The notes below the pieces were generated by a model. That model searched no databases. It had not been told where the DNA came from and was given only the letters and a program-made list of their open reading frames with translations. A stretch of 47,115 nt of DNA from Candidatus Poribacteria bacterium (GTDB taxonomy: Bacteria > Poribacteria > WGA-4E > WGA-3G): NCBI GenBank assembly GCA_022394755.1, contig JAGFCA010000045.1:1-47115 (forward strand), given 5' to 3'. Below, in pieces: positions 1 through 9,416 of this stretch; within the stretch, counting starts at the first letter, position 1; every line of letters begins with the position of its first letter. The position numbers and the translations under genes were made by a program.

Positions 1-2
1 CA

Positions 3-107
3 TGGCAAAACAGAAGAAATGAAAAACAGACCAAAACAAGTTGGAGGTTTACTACAGATGATGCACGTATAAAACTAAAACGACTATACCCATCGATTAT
101 CACTTGA
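3..107 (+). CDS. IS630-family transposase, C-terminal end (cut by window edge)
   Basis: An open frame enters from the left edge and ends at TGA 105-107, giving 34 codons. The residues include a WRFTTDDARIKLKRLYP motif, which closely resembles the C-terminal tail of IS630/Tc1-mariner-type transposases as I remember them (W-x-F-T-T-x-D-A-R-I-K-L-x-x-L-Y-P). The catalytic DDE residues lie outside the window. No clear terminal inverted repeat is visible between the stop and the WD40 gene at 179. The family call rests on this tail alone. Confidence 0.6.
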   Translation, partial: WQNRRNEKQTKTSWRFTTDDARIKLKRLYPSIIT

Positions 108-178
108 CTAAGCACTAACATCATTTGAAATAAAGATGTTATTCAACAATCATTTCTTGAATTAGTTGGAATTTAAAT

Positions 179-2092
179 ATGATTAAATATCTAACACGAA
201 TTTCAATCACTTATGTAATTACTTTTCTCTTACTCACAAATAGTGTTAATGCAGATAATTTCTCAACTTGGGGACTCCCTGAAGGTGCGAGTAAGCGTCT
301 TGGCAAGGGTTATATCAGCGGGAATTTTGCATTTTCACCCGATAGCACACGACTTGCTGTAGCCTGCGAAATTGGGATCTGGATATATGATGTTCAATTT
401 GATAAACCAAAAGAACTTATGCTCATCACGGGACATGAAAGGCATGTAAAAAAGGTTGTTTTTTCTCCTGATGGAAAAACTCTCGCAAGCGGGGGTTTTG
501 ATCATACTGTACGTTTATGGGATGCTGAGAGTGGAAAGGAAATGTTCAAAATGGAAGGACACCCGTGGGCAATCTCAGCACTTGTGTTTTCACCTGATGG
601 AAAAACACTCGCCTCTGGAAACAGTGATTATGATGATGGATTGAGATATTTTGAAGCGGAGATAAGATTGTGGAATGTGGAAACTGGGACATATATCACG
701 ACATTGATGGGGCATACAGATACCATTACGTCCTTATCGTTTTCGATAGATGGGAAAACATTAGTAAGCGGAAGTGAAGACAATGCTGTCCTATTATGGA
801 ATATTGAGAACGGACAAATGACACCATTATATGCCGAGCATGAAAAAAACGTGATTTTTGTTGGGTATACATCAGATGGCACCTCTCTAATTACTGGAAG
901 CAGGGACAATACTATCAAGGTATGGGATGCAAAATTAGGATTTAAAAAATTTACTATTGAAAAGAAAAGATTAAATAAATTTTCTGTTGTTTCAGTTTCT
1001 CCTGATGGAAATACAATCGCTACAGGTGATACCGAGTCAATAAAATTATGGGATGGGTTAACAGGTGTATATCAAACAACTATCAAAGCACCTGATTATA
1101 ATATCTCTAAATTATCATTCTCACCTGATGGTACAATTCTGGCATCAAAAGGAATAGGTGATTATCTGATGTTATGGAATTTAGAGAATCATAGGCATAA
1201 ATCAACAATTGAGGGTCATTATTCTTCAGTTAATTCTGTTGGATTTTCGAAAACAGGAGAAAATATCTGTTCGGTAGGTAGAAACGGGATGGGGTATATT
1301 TGGGATCTTCCGTCAGGAAGGAACGTTGCCAAACTGAAACTTGATTTTCATCAAGCTATAAAAACTGTGGTATATTCTCCAGATGGTAATACTATAGCAA
1401 CAGGTGGTGATAGTAAATTGTTATTATGGAATAATAAGAATAGTATCCTAAGAACACGGACAAGAAAACCTAAATCTTTAATCTTTCAGACCGAGGGTAC
1501 AATCGAGTCTTTAAAGTATTCACCTAATGGTGACATGTTAGCAGCAGGTATGACTAACAACGAAATTTGGCTATACAATCCAAAGTCAAGCCGATTAATA
1601 AAGAAGTTATGGGGACATACAGACTCAGTAACATCCGTTGATTTCTCACCAGATGGTAAGATCCTTGCGAGTGGAAGTAAGGATGCAACAATTAAATTAT
1701 GGGATCCACAGAAAAAAGTACATTTGACGACATTAGAAGGACATAAGAAAATTATTACATTCATCGCATTTTCACCGGATGGTACTATACTCGCAAGTGC
1801 CAGTGCAGATAATAACGTCTATCTCTGGAATGTTGAATCAGAAGATATAAAAGTAAGAATAGGCAAAAATAACTGGCAATTTCTCACACTTGCTTTCTCA
1901 CCCGATGGTAGTATGCTTGTCACAGGAGATCGAATAGGACTTGTTCAATTATGGGATACAACCGATGGTTCTCTCATACATACTTACAAAGGACACCGGC
2001 AGGATGCAAATACTGTAAAATTTTCACCTGATGGAAAAACAATTGCCAGTGGAGGATATGAAGGCGTAGTCTATCTTTGGGATCTGCCATGA
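179..2092 (+). CDS. secreted WD40-repeat beta-propeller protein
   Basis: 637 residues. Residues 1-25 form a signal peptide: basic start, hydrophobic core, and a probable cut after VNA. The rest is WD40 repeats with the hallmarks F-S-P-D-G-x-x-L-A-S-G, GH, and closing W-D or W-N, roughly 12-14 blades and probably two propellers. A propeller of this kind is a binding scaffold, and no enzymatic residues are visible. The export signal places it in the periplasm or outside the cell, unlike most bacterial WD40 regulators. The opening of the mature part (LPEGA-x-x-R-L-G-K-G, then IGIWIYDV) is shared with the WD40 part of the next gene (LPNEARARLGRG, IGIWIYDV), so the two are paralogues. The start has only a weak ribosome site (TTGGA). 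Partner and substrate are unknown. Confidence 0.85.
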   Translation: MIKYLTRISITYVITFLLLTNSVNADNFSTWGLPEGASKRLGKGYISGNFAFSPDSTRLAVACEIGIWIYDVQFDKPKELMLITGHERHVKKVVFSPDGKTLASGGFDHTVRLWDAESGKEMFKMEGHPWAISALVFSPDGKTLASGNSDYDDGLRYFEAEIRLWNVETGTYITTLMGHTDTITSLSFSIDGKTLVSGSEDNAVLLWNIENGQMTPLYAEHEKNVIFVGYTSDGTSLITGSRDNTIKVWDAKLGFKKFTIEKKRLNKFSVVSVSPDGNTIATGDTESIKLWDGLTGVYQTTIKAPDYNISKLSFSPDGTILASKGIGDYLMLWNLENHRHKSTIEGHYSSVNSVGFSKTGENICSVGRNGMGYIWDLPSGRNVAKLKLDFHQAIKTVVYSPDGNTIATGGDSKLLLWNNKNSILRTRTRKPKSLIFQTEGTIESLKYSPNGDMLAAGMTNNEIWLYNPKSSRLIKKLWGHTDSVTSVDFSPDGKILASGSKDATIKLWDPQKKVHLTTLEGHKKIITFIAFSPDGTILASASADNNVYLWNVESEDIKVRIGKNNWQFLTLAFSPDGSMLVTGDRIGLVQLWDTTDGSLIHTYKGHRQDANTVKFSPDGKTIASGGYEGVVYLWDLP

Positions 2093-2416
2093 ATTGGTAG
2101 TAAACACGCTTGTTGATTTATCTTACTTTGTACTTTCTTTATTATTCTTAATTTTTTTACACATCTCTGATGAGATATTCTCTTCTTACTAAATAACCTC
2201 AGTTTACATTTTGATACCATTTTACTATTGACTAATTAGTGCCTAACCATCAAAAAATTAGACCACACTCTAAAATAAGTTTTTGATAGCATTGTATTCG
2301 AAAACCACTATGAGAATGTCAGTATAATAAATGTCTTTTTTATGCGACCAATTTACTCCTTATTCGCGTCCCTATTGTTAATAAATCGATAGACTTGAAT
2401 TAGTAAACGTACTGTT
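2093..2416. other. intergenic region between the two WD40 genes
   Basis: 324 bp, very AT-rich. A TATAAT stands at 2323-2328 but has no convincing -35 at the right distance. I searched upstream of the second WD40 gene for sigma region 2, which its N-terminus would need for a complete ECF sigma factor, and could not read it in any frame. The frame of the downstream gene is closed by TGA at 2396-2398. Confidence 0.5.
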
Positions 2417-4723
2417 TTGACACTCTCCTATTTTGGAGAAATGACATGTGAGGAGATTAGTCGATTCTTAAGGGTATCAAGAAGTGCAATTAAGAGTCGA
2501 CTTAGTCGAGTAAGACAACGTCTAAGGAAAGAAGAAATGCTTATAAGGGAATCACTCATAAATTTCAAGATATCGCCTAACATAACTGACAATATCCTGG
2601 ATCAAGTAAGACAAAGCGACTTAACTACTCCTTCAGAAAGTAAATCATTCCACAGATGGTTTATAGCTACAACAACCATACTAATCTTCCCACTAATACT
2701 TGGTATTGGAAGTAGACATTTTCTCTATAGTCAACTCAATACTGCTGAAAAACAATCTATGGTTGCAGTAGAGATTATAGATATTCCTGAATTTAACCTG
2801 TTTTTTCAATATTCAGATATTTTTAATAGTAATAAGATTCAACAAAAAAGTAATGTAGTTAAATCTGGAAAGGCTAAGGAAAGAAAAGGAACTCAAGATA
2901 AAGGAGTTTCGGATTATGATAATTCAACGCAATTGAATTTACCTAATGAAGCAAGAGCACGTTTAGGAAGAGGAAGATTAACAAGGGGAATTACTTTTTT
3001 TCCTGATGGCAATCGGCTTGCTGTAAATACTACAATTGGAATATGGATTTATGATGTTCGTACAGGCAGAAAAGGGGCTCTTGACTTACTTAGATTAAAT
3101 AGTGATTTTGCTAATGATATAGCTTTATCACCTGATGGGAACATAATTGCCAGTGGACATGCCAAAGGAGAAATAAGGTTGTGGAATACCATCACCGGTC
3201 AACATATAAAGACATTGACAGGACATCGTAATCATGTAAATACCGTTGCATTTTCAACTGATGGTAAATATATTGCCAGTGGTAGTTCGGATAAGACTAT
3301 AAGGTTATGGGATGCAGATACATGCATGAATATCGTCACATTAATCGGACATGTATGGTCAATTACATCAGTAGTCTTTTCACCTGACAGCCAAACAATT
3401 GCCTCTACAGGTGGGAGAAATGATCCTACAGTAAGATTATGGGATATATCTTCAGGGAAGCACAAATATACTCTTAATGGTCATTCTGAATTTATAACCG
3501 ATATCGAGTTCTCACCGGATGGTAGATCAATAGCTACTTGTAGTAACGATAAAACACTAAGATTATGGGATTCAAAAACAGGAAAACAAATACATATTGC
3601 AGGGGATACTTTAACGGAACATAGTAAGGCTATAATAGATCTGGCGTTTTCTCCAAATGGAATGACAATTGCTACTGCAAGTTTAGATAAAACTGTCCGA
3701 TTTTGGAATTCAGAAACCGGACAGAACATAAATATTTTGAAGGCACACGAAAATAGCGTCATTTCCGTAGTATATTCTCCAGATGGACTAACTTTCACTA
3801 CTTCCAGTCTTGATAATTCTATCAAATTATGGGATTCAAAAACGAATGAAATTAGAACCCAATTCTCAGGATTTCAATCTGGTTTAAATACACTAAAGTA
3901 TTCCATTGATGGTTCAACTATCATTAGTGGGGGAAATGATAATGAAATCAGTATTTGGGATACTAATAAATATAAAAAATCGAAAAGTCTAATTAAGGAT
4001 TCTGCAGATATAACATCTATTCAACTATTATCGGATGCTGATTCTATCTTATGTGGTAGTGATGATGGATCCATACGAATATGGGATATAAGCAACTCGA
4101 CAATCAAGAAAACACTCAACGGACATACACGAAGTGTAACTTCCTTAGCATATATACCAGATGATATTATCGTAAGTGTAGGATTTGACAGGAGAATTAT
4201 AGTATGGAATTTTGACACAGGAAATGAGATTGTTACACTACAAGGTCATAAAGACCGTATTACCTCGATTACCTTATCACCTGATGACAGAACTTTCGCA
4301 ACTGGTAGTACTGATAGATCGGTGAAATTGTGGGATATACAAACAAGCCAGAATATAGCAACATTATTTGGAAATTTACTAAGTGTAAATACAGTTTCTT
4401 TTTCGCCAGATGGTAATATACTTGCCAGCGGAGGTGCTGATAAGACAGTTAGATTGTGGGACATAACAACAGAAAAATACCTTGGTACATTAGAAGGTCA
4501 TACAAATTTTGTTTCTTCTGTTGTTTTTTCTAAGGATGGTTCATTTATCATTTCTGGCAGTAAAGATACTACAATACGTTTATGGCATGTTGATACATTA
4601 AAGTATCTGTATTCGTTACACGGGCATACGCGTAGTGTAAATTCCTTGGATATCTCACCTGATGGAAATACTCTGGCAAGCGCAAGTTCGGATGGAACGA
4701 TTCTATTATGGGATCTACATTAG
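2417..4723 (+). CDS. truncated ECF sigma (region 4) - transmembrane - WD40 fusion protein
   Basis: 768 residues counted from a TTG. Residues 1-40 match sigma-70 region 4: a TVLTLSYFGEMT-type helix, EEISRFLRVS, then the recognition helix AIKSRLSRVRQRL. Residues 81-98 form one membrane helix, followed by a polar linker (about 105-175). Residues 175-768 are WD40 repeats (about 13-14). The known architecture is an ECF sigma factor fused to a sensory propeller; here region 2, which binds the -10 element and core polymerase, is missing because an in-frame TGA lies at 2396, only seven codons before the TTG. The TTG has no Shine-Dalgarno site. ATG 2537 (residue 41) has AAGGA at about 2526-2530, so translation may start there and drop the helix-turn-helix. 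It is either a degraded sigma fusion still making the propeller, or a membrane-tethered DNA-binding protein. Confidence 0.75.
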   Translation: MTLSYFGEMTCEEISRFLRVSRSAIKSRLSRVRQRLRKEEMLIRESLINFKISPNITDNILDQVRQSDLTTPSESKSFHRWFIATTTILIFPLILGIGSRHFLYSQLNTAEKQSMVAVEIIDIPEFNLFFQYSDIFNSNKIQQKSNVVKSGKAKERKGTQDKGVSDYDNSTQLNLPNEARARLGRGRLTRGITFFPDGNRLAVNTTIGIWIYDVRTGRKGALDLLRLNSDFANDIALSPDGNIIASGHAKGEIRLWNTITGQHIKTLTGHRNHVNTVAFSTDGKYIASGSSDKTIRLWDADTCMNIVTLIGHVWSITSVVFSPDSQTIASTGGRNDPTVRLWDISSGKHKYTLNGHSEFITDIEFSPDGRSIATCSNDKTLRLWDSKTGKQIHIAGDTLTEHSKAIIDLAFSPNGMTIATASLDKTVRFWNSETGQNINILKAHENSVISVVYSPDGLTFTTSSLDNSIKLWDSKTNEIRTQFSGFQSGLNTLKYSIDGSTIISGGNDNEISIWDTNKYKKSKSLIKDSADITSIQLLSDADSILCGSDDGSIRIWDISNSTIKKTLNGHTRSVTSLAYIPDDIIVSVGFDRRIIVWNFDTGNEIVTLQGHKDRITSITLSPDDRTFATGSTDRSVKLWDIQTSQNIATLFGNLLSVNTVSFSPDGNILASGGADKTVRLWDITTEKYLGTLEGHTNFVSSVVFSKDGSFIISGSKDTTIRLWHVDTLKYLYSLHGHTRSVNSLDISPDGNTLASASSDGTILLWDLH

Positions 4724-4809
4724 TGCATTACTAATCAATTGACATAAGAAATAAAAATTCACAAAACACAATACATGATTATGAATTGTATATCTTAATT
4801 TCTTACCAA

Positions 4810-5388
4810 TTAAGAATTATTATTTAATTCTATAGAGACATTTCCTGCCTGAACTGATTCTCTAAATAGTGACAACAAACCTTCCTCAACTTCGGTTGGA
4901 TTTTCATAAGATAGACGAAGGTATTCAACAATTAAAGGATCAAATATCCTGATGTTATCAAAATAATCCATTTCGAATGTTTCTTCATTTAATGCAGTAG
5001 CCAACGAATTTTGAATACTATCAAATATTACACTGATTCCAGTATCATCTGAATTCTCATCACGATATATCTCAACTAATTCAACCCAGAAACCTCGTCG
5101 GAAACCCAGCTCCTCATTAAGAATCGTCTCAGAAGCCCTAAACATAGTGATGTAATCACCAGTTTCCATTGCTATATTGAGTGCTTCTGTCCGTCTTTGA
5201 TTCACTCTATCAATATCCTGTTGTGCCATTTCTAACGAATCAATTGGTATTATATCTGGTTCCATAGATATTGGTTCTGTTGGATCTATAATCTCCATGA
5301 TAGGTTTTACCATTTGTTGATCACCACACCCAAGATATACCGTTGTTACACTGACCATAAGAATCATCAATACTCGATTAAACCGCAC
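4810..5388 (-). CDS. hypothetical lipoprotein
   Basis: 192 residues starting with GTG (5388-5386), preceded by a GGGGG run about 5 bases upstream. The N-terminus is a lipoprotein signal (basic start, hydrophobic stretch, lipobox YLGC with Cys21), so the mature protein is probably membrane-anchored in the periplasm. The remainder is acidic and predicted helical, with many D and E residues. I recognise no domain. It lies 45 bp downstream of the GH127 start region's opposite end, on the same strand, so it may be co-transcribed behind the arabinofuranosidase gene. Confidence 0.6.
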   Translation of the reverse strand: MRFNRVLMILMVSVTTVYLGCGDQQMVKPIMEIIDPTEPISMEPDIIPIDSLEMAQQDIDRVNQRRTEALNIAMETGDYITMFRASETILNEELGFRRGFWVELVEIYRDENSDDTGISVIFDSIQNSLATALNEETFEMDYFDNIRIFDPLIVEYLRLSYENPTEVEEGLLSLFRESVQAGNVSIELNNNS

Positions 5389-5433
5389 TTTTACCCCCGA
5401 ATTTATTAATAAGAGAAATTTATCTGCCTCTAT

Positions 5434-7317
5434 TTACAATACCCAAACTGCCATTTGTCCTGAACCACGATTACTCCAAGCATAGTATGGGATTGCTGTT
5501 ATGTCTATTTTCTTTTGAGATGGTTTCGTTATATACAATTGATTCTCCCATTCAGATACATCATATATTGACCCGGCACCTTTTAGTAATGTTACACCAT
5601 TTAGAAACTCAGGATTATATTCTATATCGAAATGAGCATCTCCAATCAAAGATAATGTTTCAAATGCCCCTTCAGTGTTATCAATATCTTCAAAACAGTA
5701 AAGCAAAGGACCACGTTGTAAGGCGGATCGACCAAGATTATCTCTAACATTGGGATGAGCGTAAACCCTATCAACTGGCATATCTAATTTCAATTCCACT
5801 ATATCACCAGGATTCCATTGTCTGTTTATGGAAAGATAACCATTTGAAGATACTGAATTTTCATATTGTTTACCATTGATTCCAATTGAATGATTTTTAC
5901 ACCATCCGGGAATACGTAAATTGAGTTCGAATGAAGTTGATTTTTCCGGATTAACTGTAATTTTAACTTCACCTGACCATGGATACTCTGTCTCTTGTGA
6001 TAATTTCAAAGACACATCACTTGAAAGTGTAGTCGAAACAGATCCACCCACATATAGGTTTACCCAAATATCATCATTTGATTGTGCATATATATATTCA
6101 CCTAAAGACCCAAGTAAACGTGCTATATTTGGTGGACAACATGCACACCCAAACCAAGGACTCCGCTCTCTACCTCCGCGACTTGCTAAAGGATTCTGAT
6201 AGAAAAATCCTGTTCCATCAAGTGAAACTCCAGATAAAGCCCCATTATAAAGGGCTGTTTCTAAGACATCCATATAACCAGATTCACCCTTTAATAAGAA
6301 CATTCGATGTGCCCAAAAAATTAATCCTATTGATGCACAAGTTTCTGCATAAGCAGAGAAATTAGGTAATTCATAATCTTGAGTGAATCCCTCATTGTGA
6401 CCAGACGGACCAACACCCCCTGTAATATAAAACCGTTTTTCCATATTTTGCCATAATGTCTGAAGGGCATTCATTATTTCACTATCACCAGTTTCATTGG
6501 CAATATCTGCTGCACCCGCATAAAGATACATCCCACGCACTGCATGTCCAACACATTCTGTTTGTTCAACTAATGGCAGATGTGCTTGTGAATATGTCCC
6601 TTCGTATTTGTCATCGCGTGTGTAATGATGTTTGTATGCCCCTAATCCTCCAGGTAAATCAGGATTCTCTAATTCTTTTTCAAATACATGTGGTGCCTGA
6701 CCACGAGTTTTTACAAAGTAGTCTGAAAGTGACATGTAACGGTCTTCACCTGTAGTCCGAGCTAATTTTACCAAGGCAAGTTCTATCCCTTGATGTCCGG
6801 GGAGTCCGTCACGTTTTCCTGGACCGAAAGTATTGTCAATTAGATCTGCAAAGCGACAAGCGACATCCAACAATTTCTCTTTACCAGTAGCTTGGTAATG
6901 AGCAACTCCTGCTTCAAATAGATGTCCGGCACAATATAATTCATGCATCATTCCCAGATTCTGCCATTTTTTTTCTGGTTCAACCAGCGTAAAATAGGAA
7001 TTGAGATAACCGTCTTGTTGCTGACTTTTCGCTATAGTATCAATTACTTCATCAAGGTCTTCTTCCCAATCTGGATTAGGATGCGTATGAAGGGTATATG
7101 ATGCCGCTTCAACTAATTTGTGAACATCAGAATCATTAAAAAAGATACCTTCAAAATTACCATCAATCAAACCTGCAGCTTTAGCAAAATTGCTTATTCT
7201 TCCTGTTATCCTACACTGTTCAAGTTCGTGAGGAATAGTTCTTTCAGAATTAGTTTTTAAACGGGGTGACCAGAAACGGTCATTTATAGATACTTTTGTA
7301 AATGGAATTGCTTTCAA
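5434..7317 (-). CDS. GH127-family beta-L-arabinofuranosidase
   Basis: 627 residues, the usual length for GH127 (DUF1680), which releases beta-L-arabinofuranose from plant or algal glycans and glycoproteins. It has the N-terminal V-x-I-N-D-x-F-W-x-P-R motif (residues 9-19) and a helical barrel (about 20-420), then beta domains. The cysteine-nucleophile and zinc site is complete: E325 and C327 (AETC) with C393 and C394 (CACCPPN), matching E338, C340, C417 and C418 of the characterised enzyme HypBA1. No signal peptide is visible, so it is probably cytoplasmic and acts on imported oligosaccharides. The start is TTG 7317-7315 with GAGGT 8 bases upstream. Other GH127-clan activities on related furanosides cannot be excluded. 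Confidence 0.9.
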   Translation of the reverse strand: MKAIPFTKVSINDRFWSPRLKTNSERTIPHELEQCRITGRISNFAKAAGLIDGNFEGIFFNDSDVHKLVEAASYTLHTHPNPDWEEDLDEVIDTIAKSQQQDGYLNSYFTLVEPEKKWQNLGMMHELYCAGHLFEAGVAHYQATGKEKLLDVACRFADLIDNTFGPGKRDGLPGHQGIELALVKLARTTGEDRYMSLSDYFVKTRGQAPHVFEKELENPDLPGGLGAYKHHYTRDDKYEGTYSQAHLPLVEQTECVGHAVRGMYLYAGAADIANETGDSEIMNALQTLWQNMEKRFYITGGVGPSGHNEGFTQDYELPNFSAYAETCASIGLIFWAHRMFLLKGESGYMDVLETALYNGALSGVSLDGTGFFYQNPLASRGGRERSPWFGCACCPPNIARLLGSLGEYIYAQSNDDIWVNLYVGGSVSTTLSSDVSLKLSQETEYPWSGEVKITVNPEKSTSFELNLRIPGWCKNHSIGINGKQYENSVSSNGYLSINRQWNPGDIVELKLDMPVDRVYAHPNVRDNLGRSALQRGPLLYCFEDIDNTEGAFETLSLIGDAHFDIEYNPEFLNGVTLLKGAGSIYDVSEWENQLYITKPSQKKIDITAIPYYAWSNRGSGQMAVWVL

Positions 7318-7458
7318 GATTATAACCTCAGATTGTTTCTGTCTAATGATTAAAAATGATTTATTTATTGAGAAACATAATGATACATATCAAACTATAT
7401 ATTCCGTATTTAAATTATACTTAGTAAGGAATACTGAGGGAAAGTATAGATAATAGAT

Positions 7459-8139
7459 TCAACGACTTCTAACTGAAATCTGTTTGTACGTTTCACTTGG
7501 AAGGTATTTACTTAATACCTTTCGTATAATTGCTTCGGAAAGTTGTGAACGTGAGATTAATACACACTGATTTCGTGAACTCCTGTTAAAGGAAGTTTCA
7601 AATTCGTTGTAACTGACTCTTCGTAATAGATTCTTATTAACATTCTGAAGTGAAATCTGTTGTGTATGGTCACTGTATTCGGCTATAGGAAGAATTTCTG
7701 ATGTTCTACCATGAAATTCATGCTTAACTATTGGTGCCCACCCTTGTACGATAAAAGCCTTTAGGATATCTAAGTTACAGTTCGAGACTATTGCACTATG
7801 ATTGGCATTTCTACTACTTTTAACATGAAAATCCTCAAGTCCGGCTCTGTTGTTGGTAGATGTAACTGGTAATTTGAATACTTCTTTAAGTTGTGAAATT
7901 TCTTTTTGATTAACAAGTGCTGATTTTGGTAGTATTTGGCTATCAGATTTCTCAGTATTTAATGAATTATCAGATGCATGTAATTCAGGGATTGGCAACC
8001 GCTGAGATGGTACAGGACCACAATTTATGGTTAAGAAAATAATTGTTAGAAATGAAAATATAGGTAATGTAGAATTGAAAAGTCTTGATGAATGTATATT
8101 GTATGTAAATCCATATCTAAGACGAAAAAGCAGTTTCAC
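7459..8139 (-). CDS. lipoprotein with a degenerate C39-like peptidase domain
   Basis: 226 residues starting with GTG (8139-8137), with GGAGG 9 bases upstream. The N-terminus carries a long hydrophobic segment (about 22-40) ending in a weak lipobox (TINC). The C-terminal half reads like a C39_2 papain-fold domain: NCNLDILKAFIVQGWAPIV, which in family members precedes a conserved HY motif, then YNEFE and a closing beta strand. The usual catalytic Cys block (D-C-G-P) and the HY histidine are not evident, so peptidase activity is doubtful. The assignment is by remembered pattern only; it may simply be an uncharacterised envelope lipoprotein. Confidence 0.4.
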   Translation of the reverse strand: MKLLFRLRYGFTYNIHSSRLFNSTLPIFSFLTIIFLTINCGPVPSQRLPIPELHASDNSLNTEKSDSQILPKSALVNQKEISQLKEVFKLPVTSTNNRAGLEDFHVKSSRNANHSAIVSNCNLDILKAFIVQGWAPIVKHEFHGRTSEILPIAEYSDHTQQISLQNVNKNLLRRVSYNEFETSFNRSSRNQCVLISRSQLSEAIIRKVLSKYLPSETYKQISVRSR

Positions 8140-8182
8140 GGTATCTTTCCTCCATATTAGTAGATGAGAACAGTATTCAGTT

Positions 8183-9208
8183 TTAGTTTATTTTCACTTC
8201 AATTTCGCGTTTTTCTTTCCATGATTCAACAATTGCTTCTGTAATCCGCATTGCTTGTAAACCATCTCGTCCTGTTGGTTCCGGCAATCTATCATTCAAT
8301 AAATCATCAACTAATGCTGCCATTCGTAAAGCAAATGTCCCATCAAAGGCAAGTTGTTCCATTCTGAATATTGAAGGTCGATATTCTTCTACGACTTGAT
8401 TATCCCGTTTCAAGAGTGTTGCTTTGCTCAATACATTATCAACAACAATTTCACCTGATGCTCCACAGATCTCTAATCTCTCAATTGGATGTATAAAATC
8501 ACTATCCCAGCTTGCTAATAGTGTAGCAACTTTTTCAGAATCATAACGTAATGATATTGCCATACTTGTATAGCATGCATCCTCGCCATCACGAGCTTCA
8601 TGTTTTCTGGGTTTTGCCATCTCAGCACATACAGCCACAATCTCTCCACCAAACCATCTTAGAATGTCAAGTGCATGGGTCTGTAGCTCATAGAGTAGGT
8701 AATATTCACCCTTCCAAGTTGATGCAGGACCACCTTGTGATAGTTTCATATCTAAGTAATAGATTTCTCCAATATCCCCAGCATCGAACCATTTTCTTGC
8801 TTGAACATAACCAGGGGCGAATCTGCGATTATAATCAATTGCAAGATGAACACCCTTTTCATTTGCCTTAGCAACCATCTGTTCAGCTTCATCAATCTTT
8901 AATGATAAAGGTTTCTCTGTAATAACATGCTTTCCTGCATCAAGACATTCCATCACAGGGTCAAAATGTAAATGATCTGCCGTGACAACATCCACAAGGT
9001 CACATTCTTCATTATCGAGCATCTCTTTGATAGAAGGATACCAGTTGCCAATCCCGAGTTCCTCTGCACGAGCTTGTGCCCTATCTTTATCTATATCACA
9101 AACTGCAACCAATTCCGCTCCTTGATGCTGTATATACCCTCGTTGGTGTAATAAACCGATTCCACCGCAACCTACAGCTGCAACTTTCAATTTTCCTAAC
9201 ATAATCAT
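8183..9208 (-). CDS. Gfo/Idh/MocA-family NAD(P)-dependent oxidoreductase
   Basis: 341 residues, normal family length. An N-terminal Rossmann fold carries GCGGIG at 13-18 for dinucleotide binding and the family signature EKP at 98-100, where K99 is the usual catalytic lysine. It is followed by the alpha/beta C-terminal domain with YELQTHALD in the substrate pocket. Family members oxidise or reduce sugars, sugar acids and inositols; the substrate cannot be told here. Two ATGs lie 6 bases apart (9208 and 9202). AGAGG is 3 bases from the first and 9 from the second, so ATG 9202 is the better start. It sits 43 bp upstream of the C39-like lipoprotein gene on the same strand. Confidence 0.9.
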   Translation of the reverse strand: MIMLGKLKVAAVGCGGIGLLHQRGYIQHQGAELVAVCDIDKDRAQARAEELGIGNWYPSIKEMLDNEECDLVDVVTADHLHFDPVMECLDAGKHVITEKPLSLKIDEAEQMVAKANEKGVHLAIDYNRRFAPGYVQARKWFDAGDIGEIYYLDMKLSQGGPASTWKGEYYLLYELQTHALDILRWFGGEIVAVCAEMAKPRKHEARDGEDACYTSMAISLRYDSEKVATLLASWDSDFIHPIERLEICGASGEIVVDNVLSKATLLKRDNQVVEEYRPSIFRMEQLAFDGTFALRMAALVDDLLNDRLPEPTGRDGLQAMRITEAIVESWKEKREIEVKIN

Positions 9209-9337
9209 AGTCCTCTTGGTATTTTGTTTGTCCTATAAATCTTACTTAAACCTTTTTACATAATAAACAAAACCAGAGAAAATATCAAGTTATTATCATA
9301 CTTAAGGATATGAGTTATCCATGTAAATTTAAAATAG

Positions 9338-9387
9338 AATCGCGAATCAATATACTTCTGTGTAGAGAAATATATAGACTCGCGATT
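9338..9387 (-). terminator. candidate terminator after clpB
   Basis: AATCGCGAATC (9338-9348) and GACTCGCGATT (9377-9387) pair over 10 of 11 positions around a 28-base loop. It lies 30 bases past the clpB stop, and on the minus strand it is followed by a T-rich stretch (CTATTTTAAATTT). The long loop makes it weaker than a classical intrinsic terminator. Confidence 0.4.
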
Positions 9388-9416
9388 TAAATATCGAACA
9401 TCAATTGATATGTCAA

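Noticed and set aside
5921..6755. Open frames on the plus strand opposite the GH127 gene
   Set aside because: All lie inside the GH127 coding sequence, lack ribosome sites, and have low-complexity residues.
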